A stretch of DNA of 32,576 nt, taken from assembly GCA_016934535.1 (NCBI GenBank), contig JAFGSQ010000061.1, forward strand, positions 1 through 32,576, given 5' to 3'. The stretch comes from a candidate division WOR-3 bacterium. GTDB lineage: Bacteria; SDB-A. The translations under genes and the position numbers were made by a program. Below the pieces are notes generated by a model. That model was not told the DNA's origin, did no database searches, and saw only the letters and a list, made by a program, of their open reading frames with translations. Shown here in pieces: positions 1-6,481 of the stretch; positions within the stretch are counted from its first letter, which is position 1; every line of letters begins with the position of its first letter.

Positions 1-122
1 AGGTTTAAAAAGAAAAAAAGAATTAACCACTAATTAACGCGAAAAAAGGAAAGAATAAGTTATAACCACGAATTGACACGAATGGACGCGAAAAAGACAG
101 AAAAATATTAACCACGAATCAG

Positions 123-146
123 ATTTTTGAATCGAAGATTCAAAAT
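123..146. repeat. hairpin in repeat tract 1
   Basis: An inverted repeat with arms TTTTGAATC (125-133) and GATTCAAAA (137-145) and loop GAA. The stem is 9 bp. It is bracketed by CCACGAAT on the left and ACACGAAG on the right. Confidence 0.75.
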
Positions 147-197
147 ATCGTTACACGAAGAGACGATAAATGAAAGAAAGAGATATCCACCACGAAG

Positions 198-220
198 GGT
201 GGGAAGCATCGCTTCCCACC
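198..220. repeat. perfect 10-bp hairpin between CACGAAG units
   Basis: Arms GGTGGGAAGC (198-207) and GCTTCCCACC (211-220) pair perfectly around the loop ATC. A CACGAAG unit ends directly before the left arm, and another starts two bases after the right arm. No T-run follows, so it does not look like a terminator. Confidence 0.85.
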
Positions 221-230
221 TGCACGAAGG

Positions 231-250
231 AAAAAATGTAAACATTTTTT
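231..250. repeat. AT-rich hairpin between CACGAAG units
   Basis: Arms AAAAAATGT (231-239) and ACATTTTTT (242-250) pair perfectly around two A bases. The left flank and left arm recur at 3549-3569, where the right arm is degraded. This copy is therefore one member of a small hairpin family. Confidence 0.75.
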
Positions 251-336
251 CTACACGAAGGTTAAGAAAAGAAAAGTATAAAAATCTTACCGTAAAAATG
301 ATACAGTGATATGGCGCAGTGCGGCGCAGTAGTTTG

Positions 337-1386
337 TCACAGTAGCTCATAGTATTTAGTCGGGTCCGTGGCGCTTTGAGCCACCGGTTTGACTATCTTT
401 TTTTCTTCGAGTATCTCAAAATCCCTCTGGGCGGTCCTTCTTGAGCAGAGATTTTTGTTCTGGTGTTCGTTGATTGTTATTTTTCCGTTAATCAGTATTT
501 GTTTCAACGCTTTTATCTGCCTTTCGTTTAAATCCATTTTTCTGTATGTTCGCATTTTCTCTTCGCTGGAGATTATTTTTTCTCCCTTCAGCCGGATTTC
601 AGCCATCTGCGAACTGAGGCCGCTGACGAAATACTCCAACCAGGAGGTCATGTCCATCCTGCTGTTTCTGACAGATTGTATCGCTTTGTAATAGGAAGGT
701 CTGTCTCTGTCGTAAAACTCGGAAAGAGTGAAAAGCTTTTTGAAATCGTAACCGGTTTTGTAGAGAACGAGAGTCGAAAGAAGACGGGCAGCTCTGCCGT
801 TGCCGTCTATAAAAGGATGAATGTGAACGAGCCGAAATTGTGATATACCGGCGGCGAGAACCGGCGACATTTCTCCCGGCTTGTTGAGCCATTTGACGAG
901 CTCTTTCATCAGGGCCGGGACTTTTGAGGGAGGGGGAGGAGTGTAGACAATATTTTTGGTCATTGAGTTAATGAGATAATTTTGTATTTTTCTGTAATTA
1001 CCCGGATCTGATTTGTCATTCCTGACGCCTTTTACCAATATTTCGTGAAGTTTGCATATAATCTCTTCAGTAATCGGATCGTTCTTGCCCAAATATTTGG
1101 ATATAAAAAACATTGCTTTTTTGTAATTTAACAGTTCGCGCCTGTCATTTGGGTCAACGCCCAAAACTTTGTGGCCGGCCAGAATATTTTTCGCCTGATT
1201 GAAGTCGAGGCCGGTCCCTTCGATGTGAGTGGAATGATGGGCTTCAGTTACAAGAGCATTTTTCTGTATGTCGGATATCCAGTCCTCTTTAAGTTTTATG
1301 GCGTCAAGAAAACCGCTCACACGTTCAATTTCCGTGAGATTTTTATTCATTTTGGGAGTTATTCTAAATTTTGTTTTAAAAGACAT
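337..1386 (-). CDS. Fic family protein with N-terminal inhibitory motif and C-terminal DNA-binding-like domain
   Basis: A 349-residue Fic-domain protein. Fic enzymes usually transfer AMP from ATP to a hydroxyl side chain of a target protein. The Fic motif HPFIDGNGR is at residues 190-198 with catalytic His190. The inhibitory helix motif S-x3-E-G is at residues 52-57 (Ser52, Glu56, Gly57), which makes it a class II, self-inhibited Fic protein. The last 70 or so residues look like a winged helix-turn-helix, a common arrangement in stand-alone Fic proteins. The start has an AGAGG ribosome site, and a TATAAT box lies just upstream. The gene stands alone with repeat DNA behind it, and no antitoxin gene is adjacent. 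The target is unknown. Confidence 0.9.
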   Translation of the reverse strand: MSFKTKFRITPKMNKNLTEIERVSGFLDAIKLKEDWISDIQKNALVTEAHHSTHIEGTGLDFNQAKNILAGHKVLGVDPNDRRELLNYKKAMFFISKYLGKNDPITEEIICKLHEILVKGVRNDKSDPGNYRKIQNYLINSMTKNIVYTPPPPSKVPALMKELVKWLNKPGEMSPVLAAGISQFRLVHIHPFIDGNGRAARLLSTLVLYKTGYDFKKLFTLSEFYDRDRPSYYKAIQSVRNSRMDMTSWLEYFVSGLSSQMAEIRLKGEKIISSEEKMRTYRKMDLNERQIKALKQILINGKITINEHQNKNLCSRRTAQRDFEILEEKKIVKPVAQSATDPTKYYELL

Positions 1387-1402
1387 TTTTCCTCTTTGCT
1401 CG

Positions 1403-1430
1403 ATTATAACTTGTTTTGAATTGAAATAAA
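1403..1430 (-). promoter_or_regulatory. possible promoter of the Fic gene
   Basis: Read on the minus strand there is a perfect TATAAT (1403-1408), with a weak TTTATT 16 bp upstream (1425-1430). It lies 17 bases before the Fic start codon. The support is mainly the -10 box. Confidence 0.35.
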
Positions 1431-1544
1431 ATCCGTGTCAATTGATCAGGGCATTTTATATATCCAATATCATTCAGCGATTTTAAATAAAATGATTTAA
1501 TGTTTTTTTAACGCCTAAAAGGTATTGAAATGTTCAAACTCAAC

Positions 1545-1551
1545 AAAGGAG
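1545..1551 (+). promoter_or_regulatory. ribosome binding site that favours a GTG start at 1557
   Basis: AAAGGAG is 5 bases before GTG 1557 but only 2 bases before ATG 1554, and it lies inside the longer reading frame that begins at ATG 1530. Starting at GTG gives a normal signal peptide that resembles the start of the paralogue on the minus strand near 28.6 kb. Confidence 0.6.
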
Positions 1552-1556
1552 AGATG

Positions 1557-3158
1557 GTGAAGGCAATTTTAGTTTTAATACTGATGTTGGCAACGGCAGT
1601 CAACGCTTATTCATCTATACGCGATTATCAGAGCGCGAAAATTGTAAGCATAATAGAAGACCAGGACCCCCTGGAACTTCTGCCTAATACAAGCAACGAA
1701 GTCTATCCTTATCTTCCCGATTTGCAGAGCAGGCCAGAAACACCTTCCGGTTACAACGGAGAATGGGGGACGGACAGGCTGATATCGAATGAATGTTGCA
1801 TGGAAAATTCAATAATTTCATTGGACTACGATAATGACGGTTTCCTGTATGTCGTCCTGATTTCGAAAAACAGCCAATATGACACTTTAAAAATATATAA
1901 ATCCGCTGATCAGGGAGTAACGTGGAATAGGATAGTTCAGTTTACTCCTTTAGTTCCCTATAAGATATTTGACGTGGAAATGAGAGTGAATCACACAGGA
2001 AGTGATCCTGACATTTATTTTTTCATGATAGATTCTTTTTCAGTAACAAACAAGAGATCGCTTTGGTTCTGCACTATTGATCAACCATCAATGACTAGTA
2101 ACTGGAAAGAGTTTCCGGACACAGTAACGATATTTGAAAAACCTCTCGAACTTTCGATTGACATCACCGACGAAGCGATACCCGATATCTGGTGCTCATA
2201 TAGCCGCGTGACGGCGTCAAATTACGGTTGGGCTTCAATCCGCTCTTCCGACGCCGGAGTGACATGGAATGTTTTCAGCCACAGCACGAACAGGGGCGGA
2301 AGGGATCCATACATTTCTTTTGGGACTGATTATGTTTATGAGGTGTGCGTTTACACGAACACATCAGACAGCAATGCCATAAGGTGCTGTATCACTGATA
2401 TTGGCGGTGGAGGAGATTATATATGGGTCTCTGATCAAAACCTTCAGGGAAGAACACGTCCCTGCGTTGCGAGCACGAGAATAGCATATCGTGCGAACAG
2501 GGTAGAAGTGCTCTATGAGGAGATTGCAGTTTCGGGGGAAATAATAAAAGAATCCTTCAGCAATGACGCCGGTCAGACTTGGACTTTGTCTCAACTATGG
2601 CCGATGACGGGTGATGCCGAGTCTGTTCATCCTTACGTCAGATCGGGTTGGCAGACGGGTGTATGCAGCGAATTTTGCGCTGTGGCAGCCATTCCGGGTG
2701 TTTTCGATTCTTTAGTTGTCGCTTACAATGTTGACGGGAACTGGACCGGCAGAATAACAGTAAACGAATACAAGGTGACCGGTGAAGTCACGTCTCAAGC
2801 TACTGTCACCTTAGGCGGAAGGGCTGTAGTATATCGTCAATACGGATCAGACAATGTTTGGTTTGACTCGAATGACAATGTCGCCGTTGAAGAAATCCCT
2901 TCTGAAGTCTTTCTGGATTGGAATATCACAGGACAGAATAATATTGTAAGGGTCAGTTTTACTCTTGAGACGCCGCAGTCAGTGACGTTGAAAATGTACG
3001 ATGTTCTCGGCAGAAATGTCCTGACGGAAGATTTCGGGAAGGTTTCTGAGGGAAGTCATTCTTATGTCCTGAACGCAGCGGAGATGAGTTCGGGCAGGTA
3101 TTTCGTCAGCGTAAGGGCAGGGGATCGGAATCTCTCAAAGCCTATTGTTCTTTTTTAG
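1557..3158 (+). CDS. secreted BNR/sialidase-like propeller protein with type IX-like sorting tail
   Basis: About 533 residues from the preferred GTG start; an in-frame ATG at 1530 would add 9. A signal peptide begins KAILVLILMLATAVNA. The body holds Asp-box-like repeats (SADQGVTWN, SSDAGVTWN, SNDAGQTWT), typical of sialidase-like beta-propellers, but I see no complete sialidase active site. The last 80 or so residues form a beta domain ending RYFVSVRAGDRNLSKPIVLF, like type A sorting domains of the type IX secretion system. It should be exported and attached to or released from the cell surface. It is a clear paralogue of the minus-strand gene at 26980-28602: both share HPYVR/RPYVR, DSLVVAY and GSDN-WFD stretches. 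Substrate or ligand is unknown. Confidence 0.8.
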   Translation: MKAILVLILMLATAVNAYSSIRDYQSAKIVSIIEDQDPLELLPNTSNEVYPYLPDLQSRPETPSGYNGEWGTDRLISNECCMENSIISLDYDNDGFLYVVLISKNSQYDTLKIYKSADQGVTWNRIVQFTPLVPYKIFDVEMRVNHTGSDPDIYFFMIDSFSVTNKRSLWFCTIDQPSMTSNWKEFPDTVTIFEKPLELSIDITDEAIPDIWCSYSRVTASNYGWASIRSSDAGVTWNVFSHSTNRGGRDPYISFGTDYVYEVCVYTNTSDSNAIRCCITDIGGGGDYIWVSDQNLQGRTRPCVASTRIAYRANRVEVLYEEIAVSGEIIKESFSNDAGQTWTLSQLWPMTGDAESVHPYVRSGWQTGVCSEFCAVAAIPGVFDSLVVAYNVDGNWTGRITVNEYKVTGEVTSQATVTLGGRAVVYRQYGSDNVWFDSNDNVAVEEIPSEVFLDWNITGQNNIVRVSFTLETPQSVTLKMYDVLGRNVLTEDFGKVSEGSHSYVLNAAEMSSGRYFVSVRAGDRNLSKPIVLF

Positions 3159-3181
3159 ATAATTGATTCATTGATAATAAC

Positions 3182-3209
3182 AAAGGCGGGAATAAATCCG
3201 CCTTTTTTT
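3182..3209 (+). terminator. rho-independent terminator after the secreted BNR-like gene
   Basis: Arms AAAGGCGG (3182-3189) and CCGCCTTT (3198-3205) pair perfectly and are followed by T bases to 3209. Outer bases TGATAA and TTATCA partly extend the stem. Confidence 0.9.
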
Positions 3210-3272
3210 GTTATCAGTGGTTATGTTTTTTGCTAATAAAATTTAAGAAAGAGGAAATTTAAACCACGAAGC

Positions 3273-3295
3273 GGGATAAAGCCTTACTTTATCCC
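3273..3295. repeat. hairpin between CACGAAG units
   Basis: Arms GGGATAAAG (3273-3281) and CTTTATCCC (3287-3295) pair perfectly around a 5-base loop. It is bracketed by CACGAAG at 3265 and 3298. Confidence 0.8.
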
Positions 3296-3362
3296 TTCAC
3301 GAAGGTGAAGAAAAAAAACAAATAGATTATTCTTAATAAAATTTGTATTACTTCGTGTAGGG

Positions 3363-3389
3363 CACTTATTTGTCTTTAGCAAATAAGTG
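3363..3389. repeat. hairpin between CTTCGTG units
   Basis: Arms CACTTATTTG (3363-3372) and CAAATAAGTG (3380-3389) pair perfectly around loop TCTTTAG. It is homologous to the hairpin at 8405-8435, with the same inner stem and different but still paired outer bases. Confidence 0.85.
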
Positions 3390-3401
3390 AACTTTCGTGT
3401 A

Positions 3402-3429
3402 GAAGGGTATTGCTGCTGTAATACCCTTC
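3402..3429. repeat. hairpin between reversed repeat units
   Basis: Arms GAAGGGTATT (3402-3411) and AATACCCTTC (3420-3429) pair perfectly around an 8-base loop. The reversed separator CTTTCGTGTAG directly precedes it, and CTTCGTT follows. Confidence 0.8.
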
Positions 3430-3729
3430 GCTTCGTTGTAAAAATTATTTTTGGTTTTTCTTCGTAATGCATCAAATAAGTGAATTAGCAGTCGTGGTAG
3501 AAATTGTATTTAGTCTTTACAGAATAAAAAACAAGAAGAGATGTCAACCACGAAGGAAAAAATGTAAACAATCCATCTTCACGAAGCCGTCTATTTTTAC
3601 TCTGTCGGAAAGTAAGAATGGTTTATAAATTTACTTATGAATTGCTTGCTTTTTAATCGTCAAAACTTTGGTATGATTTTTTCCCTTTTCGTAATAAAAT
3701 TATGTTAACAGTTTAAGACAGGAGGAAAA

Positions 3730-4167
3730 ATGGCGTTACTCGATTTTGTAAAAGACGCGGGTAAAAACCTTATCAAAGACGCAAAACAGGCGACTTTGAA
3801 ACCCGAAGATTTGGCCAATGAATTGAAACTGCACGGATTTGAGATTCAGGATCTCAAGATCGGAGTCGACAAGGAAAAAGTCCTCGTTTCTGGAAAAGCA
3901 AAATCTCAGGAAGAAAGGGAAAAAGCCATTCTGTGTCTCGGAAACATAAAGGGCGTCGCTCAGATAGACGACAAGATCGCCATCGGTAAGGCCGAACCCG
4001 AATCGGGATATTATACTGTCAAATCCGGAGACACCCTTTCGAAAATCTCCAAGGAACAATACGGGGACCCGAACAAATACAACACAATCTTCGAGGCAAA
4101 CAAACCCATGCTGAAAGACGTTAACAAGATATACCCGGGTCAGGTTCTCAGGATACCCAAAAAGTAA
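3730..4167 (+). CDS. kbp: BON-LysM domain protein (Kbp/YgaU-like)
   Basis: A 145-residue protein with a short amphipathic start, a BON domain at about residues 25-85 and a LysM domain at about residues 95-145 (YTVKSGDTLSKIS ... IYPGQVLRIP). This domain order and length match E. coli Kbp (YgaU), a potassium-binding protein. There is no signal peptide, which also fits Kbp. The GGAGG ribosome site supports the start. A strong terminator follows directly, so it is probably its own transcript. Potassium binding is inferred from the family and is not shown by the sequence. Confidence 0.85.
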   Translation: MALLDFVKDAGKNLIKDAKQATLKPEDLANELKLHGFEIQDLKIGVDKEKVLVSGKAKSQEEREKAILCLGNIKGVAQIDDKIAIGKAEPESGYYTVKSGDTLSKISKEQYGDPNKYNTIFEANKPMLKDVNKIYPGQVLRIPKK

Positions 4168-4182
4168 TAGTTTTAACTTCAA

Positions 4183-4220
4183 GGTGTGTCATATATCCAT
4201 GATGACACACCATTTTTTTT
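4183..4220 (+). terminator. rho-independent terminator after the BON-LysM gene
   Basis: Arms GGTGTGTCAT (4183-4192) and ATGACACACC (4202-4211) form a perfect 10-bp stem, followed by eight T bases (4213-4220). Confidence 0.93.
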
Positions 4221-4247
4221 AATATTTGTAATGTTAAGGAGAAAAAC

Positions 4248-4745
4248 ATGGGATTGCTTGAATCGATTCTGAATTCCGATGCGTCACCTCTGAATAAAAT
4301 CGGAGATAAATTCGGGCTCAGTGAACAGCAGACCGCGGAAGTGGTAAAATTGTTTCTACCTGCTTTAACAGAAGGTATTAAAAAAAATGTGTCCCAAAAA
4401 GGGGGACTGGAAAGTTTGCTCGGTGCGCTCGCCAACGGGAATCACGATAAATATCTGAACGACGCGAATTCGCTGGATTCAGACAATGCAATTTCGGACG
4501 GCAACGGGATCCTCGGTCATGTGCTTAAAAACAAAGAAGTCAGTAAACAACTTGCAAAAAAGACCTCTGAAATTACGGGGGTAGATTCAAAAATACTTGA
4601 AAAAATGCTGCCTCTGGCGGCAGGACTGGCGATGGGAGCGCTGAAAAAACAGGGAGGAAAATCGGGTATTGTTTCCCAGCTTGTAGGAAGTGCACCGGCG
4701 CCATCAGCCCTTGATACAGTTATGTCTTTATTGAGCGGAGATTAA
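4248..4745 (+). CDS. DUF937 family protein
   Basis: A 165-residue protein rich in helix-forming residues. It begins GLLESILNS and has the FGLSEQQTAEVV and LPLAAGLAMGAL segments typical of DUF937 (YidB-like) proteins, whose function is unknown. The Gly/Ala-rich middle (about residues 118-135) could be a hydrophobic helix. There is no signal peptide. AAGGAG lies 7 bases before ATG. It begins just after the terminator of the upstream BON-LysM gene, so it should have separate transcription or depend on read-through. Another reading frame overlaps its 3' end and continues to 4890. Confidence 0.8.
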   Translation: MGLLESILNSDASPLNKIGDKFGLSEQQTAEVVKLFLPALTEGIKKNVSQKGGLESLLGALANGNHDKYLNDANSLDSDNAISDGNGILGHVLKNKEVSKQLAKKTSEITGVDSKILEKMLPLAAGLAMGALKKQGGKSGIVSQLVGSAPAPSALDTVMSLLSGD

Positions 4746-4890
4746 TAGTCAATCAGTCGAATATACGACTAAAGCGAACAGAGCGCTGATCGAAATCGCT
4801 TACAGAAGAACACCTTCTCTGAAAGACACACCTGATGAAATTCTCGATCTGGTCGCAGAGTATCCGAAGTCTACAAAAGCGATAAAGTAG
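4735..4890 (+). pseudogene. possible C-terminal gene remnant after the DUF937 gene
   Basis: An open frame, shifted +1 relative to the DUF937 gene, encodes about 51 residues ending DLVAEYPKSTKAIK and then TAG. It has protein-like composition (ALIEIAYRRTPSL, TPDEILDLV) but no ATG, GTG or TTG start; a CTG at 4783 is the best alternative. It may be the tail of a decayed gene or a frameshifted extension of the DUF937 gene. I do not recognise the family. Confidence 0.3.
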
Positions 4891-4911
4891 AATAATTAAG
4901 TTAATACGCTG

Positions 4912-6327
4912 TTATTTTTCAAGACCTGTAGGAGATCCGTACCATACGAAAATTGCTCCCTGCGTGTCGTCTTCGAGCGTAATTCCGGATGCTCCTGCAA
5001 CAATGTCGTCAAAACCATCGCCGTTTACATCGCCGGCACAGGAAACTGTAATGCCTAACAGCGCATTTTCGACATCGGATTCAATTAACGAATAAGAAGA
5101 ATTTGAAAGGCCTGTGGGCGAACCGTAGAAAAGATAAACTGCTCCTTCCATACTCTCGCCGTTTTTATAACCGTGGGCTCCGACAATGACGTCGCCGTAA
5201 CCGTCGCCGTTTATGTCTCCGGCGGCCGAAACATCGTATCCGAAAACGGAATTTTCAATTCCTGACGCAAAGGACCAGTTCAACAGGTCCGAAAGACCGG
5301 AGGAAGATCCGCTGAACGAAAACGCTGCGCCCTGCCAGGCCTCGCCGCCGCTGAACATCGGCGCCCCGATCAAAACTTCGTCGTATCCGTCGCCGTTGAC
5401 GTCGCCGGCAGAGGAGACCGAGGTTCCGTATTCAGTTCCTATCTGAACGGGCATGGCTGTCCAGTCGGGCTCCGAGGGGAGCCCTGATCCGGTGCCGTAA
5501 AAAACCAGCGCGGAGCCGAATTCCTCATCCGCGAAGTCGAAATAAGGCGCTCCAGCAATAATGTCGGAAAAACCGTCGCCGTTTACGTCCCCGGCACTGG
5601 AAACAGACCATCCGAGGTTTGACCATTCCTGATCGGATTCATAGGACCAGTCATAATTTTTGGAGGGGCCGGAAGAAGATCCGTAATAGACGAAAATCCC
5701 GCCCTCATATTCCTGATAGTTGGAGAAATTGTAAGAACCTGCTACGATGTCAGAATATCCGTCTTTATTGATGTCGCCTGCTGATGAAACCGAAGATCCG
5801 AAAAATGCTTCGAGTTGATTTATTTCGGATGTCCAATCAGGAGTTTCAGAGAGTCCTTCAGGCGATCCGTAATATATAAAAACCCTTCCCTTGTCATTTT
5901 GTTCGTCGCCGTATCCCGGTGATCCGATAATGACGTCCGAATAACCGTCGCCGTTGACATCGCCGGCTCCGGACACAGCCCATCCGAATTTAGCTTCCAC
6001 CAGGTCGGATTCCGCCAACCAGTCCGGAGAAGATGATAAGCCGTTTTCAGATCCGTAAAAAACTAGAGCGGCTCCTTCGAAAGGTTCCTCATCCATGAAG
6101 TACGGGACCCCCGCGATAATGTCGTCGTATCCGTCTCCGTTAACGTCGCCGGCAGAAGACACGGAAGTCACGGAAAGACCTAAATTCGCATAAATGTGTT
6201 TGGTGGAAAAAGTCCAATCGGAATCAAAAGAAGAAAATAGAACGAAATCTTTTGCAAAAAAAGTCAATGTCAACAGAACAATCAATTTTTTAAACGTTCC
6301 ATACGATATTAATCTTATTCCTTTCAC
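4912..6327 (-). CDS. secreted FG-GAP repeat (integrin-type beta-propeller) protein
   Basis: A 471-residue protein starting at GTG, with AGGGGA six bases upstream. The N-terminal hydrophobic stretch (about residues 13-30) is a signal peptide or anchor. Seven repeats follow, each with a core like SSAGDVNGDGYDDIIAG (DxNxDGxxD calcium loop) and a blade segment like GSSSGLS. Seven copies make one complete seven-bladed integrin alpha-type propeller with a calcium site in each blade. Unlike the other secreted proteins here, it has no C-terminal sorting tail and ends directly after the last blade. It has its own well-formed promoter. Partner or ligand is unknown. Confidence 0.9.
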   Translation of the reverse strand: MKGIRLISYGTFKKLIVLLTLTFFAKDFVLFSSFDSDWTFSTKHIYANLGLSVTSVSSAGDVNGDGYDDIIAGVPYFMDEEPFEGAALVFYGSENGLSSSPDWLAESDLVEAKFGWAVSGAGDVNGDGYSDVIIGSPGYGDEQNDKGRVFIYYGSPEGLSETPDWTSEINQLEAFFGSSVSSAGDINKDGYSDIVAGSYNFSNYQEYEGGIFVYYGSSSGPSKNYDWSYESDQEWSNLGWSVSSAGDVNGDGFSDIIAGAPYFDFADEEFGSALVFYGTGSGLPSEPDWTAMPVQIGTEYGTSVSSAGDVNGDGYDEVLIGAPMFSGGEAWQGAAFSFSGSSSGLSDLLNWSFASGIENSVFGYDVSAAGDINGDGYGDVIVGAHGYKNGESMEGAVYLFYGSPTGLSNSSYSLIESDVENALLGITVSCAGDVNGDGFDDIVAGASGITLEDDTQGAIFVWYGSPTGLEK

Positions 6328-6365
6328 AACAATTCCCCTTTAAAGAATTTTATAAAATCTCTTTT

Positions 6366-6393
6366 ATTATAAGAATTAAACACCATTTGTCAT
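6366..6393 (-). promoter_or_regulatory. promoter of the FG-GAP gene
   Basis: On the minus strand ATGACA (6388-6393) and TATAAT (6366-6371) are 16 bp apart, matching the spacing at the tRNA-Asp promoter. The start codon lies about 40 bases downstream. Confidence 0.6.
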
Positions 6394-6427
6394 ACAAAAT
6401 AAACAGAGTATTATCATGAAATATCTC

Positions 6428-6456
6428 TTGCATTGGAATAAATTACTGAATAATTT
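6428..6456 (+). promoter_or_regulatory. possible promoter of the GT-C-like membrane protein gene
   Basis: TTGCAT (6428-6433) and TAATTT (6451-6456) are 17 bp apart, about 25 bases before the start codon. Both boxes are imperfect. Confidence 0.3.
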
Positions 6457-6481
6457 AGGTTTAAACCGTTTGTAATAAAAA

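Larger units (their letters stand above)
23..260. repeat. CACGAAT/CACGAAG mosaic repeat tract 1
   Basis: This gene-free stretch is built from two related modules. The first is a 10-bp-period tandem repeat: CACTAATTAA/CGCGAAAAAA at 28-47, and CACGAATTGA/CACGAATGGA/CGCGAAAAAG at 67-96. The second has CACGAAG units (191-197, 223-229, 254-260) bracketing hairpins, 32 and 31 bp apart. A third hairpin (123-146) lies between CCACGAAT and ACACGAAG. The stretch 261-336 has no recognisable gene; it holds only a short GGCGCAGT duplication near 312-329. Short open frames through the tract are made of repeat sequence and are not credible genes. Confidence 0.8.
3264..3587. repeat. CACGAAG/hairpin mosaic repeat tract 2, with an internal change of orientation
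   Basis: CACGAAG units at 3265-3271 and 3298-3304 (33 bp apart) bracket a hairpin on the plus strand. From 3351 the units read in the opposite sense: CTTCGTG 3351-3357, TTTCGTG 3393-3399, CTTCGTT 3431-3437. They bracket two more hairpins. A lone half-copy of a hairpin arm (CAAATAAGTGAA) occurs at 3473-3484. The plus orientation returns at 3549-3555 and 3580-3586, 31 bp apart, around a degraded copy of the 231-250 hairpin. The remaining 3588-3729 shows no gene; it contains a TATGAT (3672-3677) without a convincing -35 partner. Confidence 0.8.

Noticed and set aside
198-220. Rho-independent terminators within the repeat tracts
   Set aside because: The hairpins lack following T-runs and are bracketed by repeat units, and most are not positioned behind genes.
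127-309. A 60-codon frame in repeat tract 1, and a similar 63-codon minus-strand frame at 3284-3475
   Set aside because: Both consist of CACGAAG units and hairpin arms; composition follows the repeat and no ribosome site is present.
337-1386. Fic-type toxin-antitoxin pair
   Set aside because: No small antitoxin gene flanks it and the inhibitory motif is within the protein itself.
1557-3158. Functional sialidase
   Set aside because: Asp-box-like repeats are visible but the arginine triad and nucleophile Tyr/Glu of sialidases cannot be identified with confidence.
23-3587. A CRISPR array
   Set aside because: The repeated unit is only 7-10 bp and degenerate, the intervening sequences are palindromes rather than unique spacers, orientation flips, and no cas genes are present.
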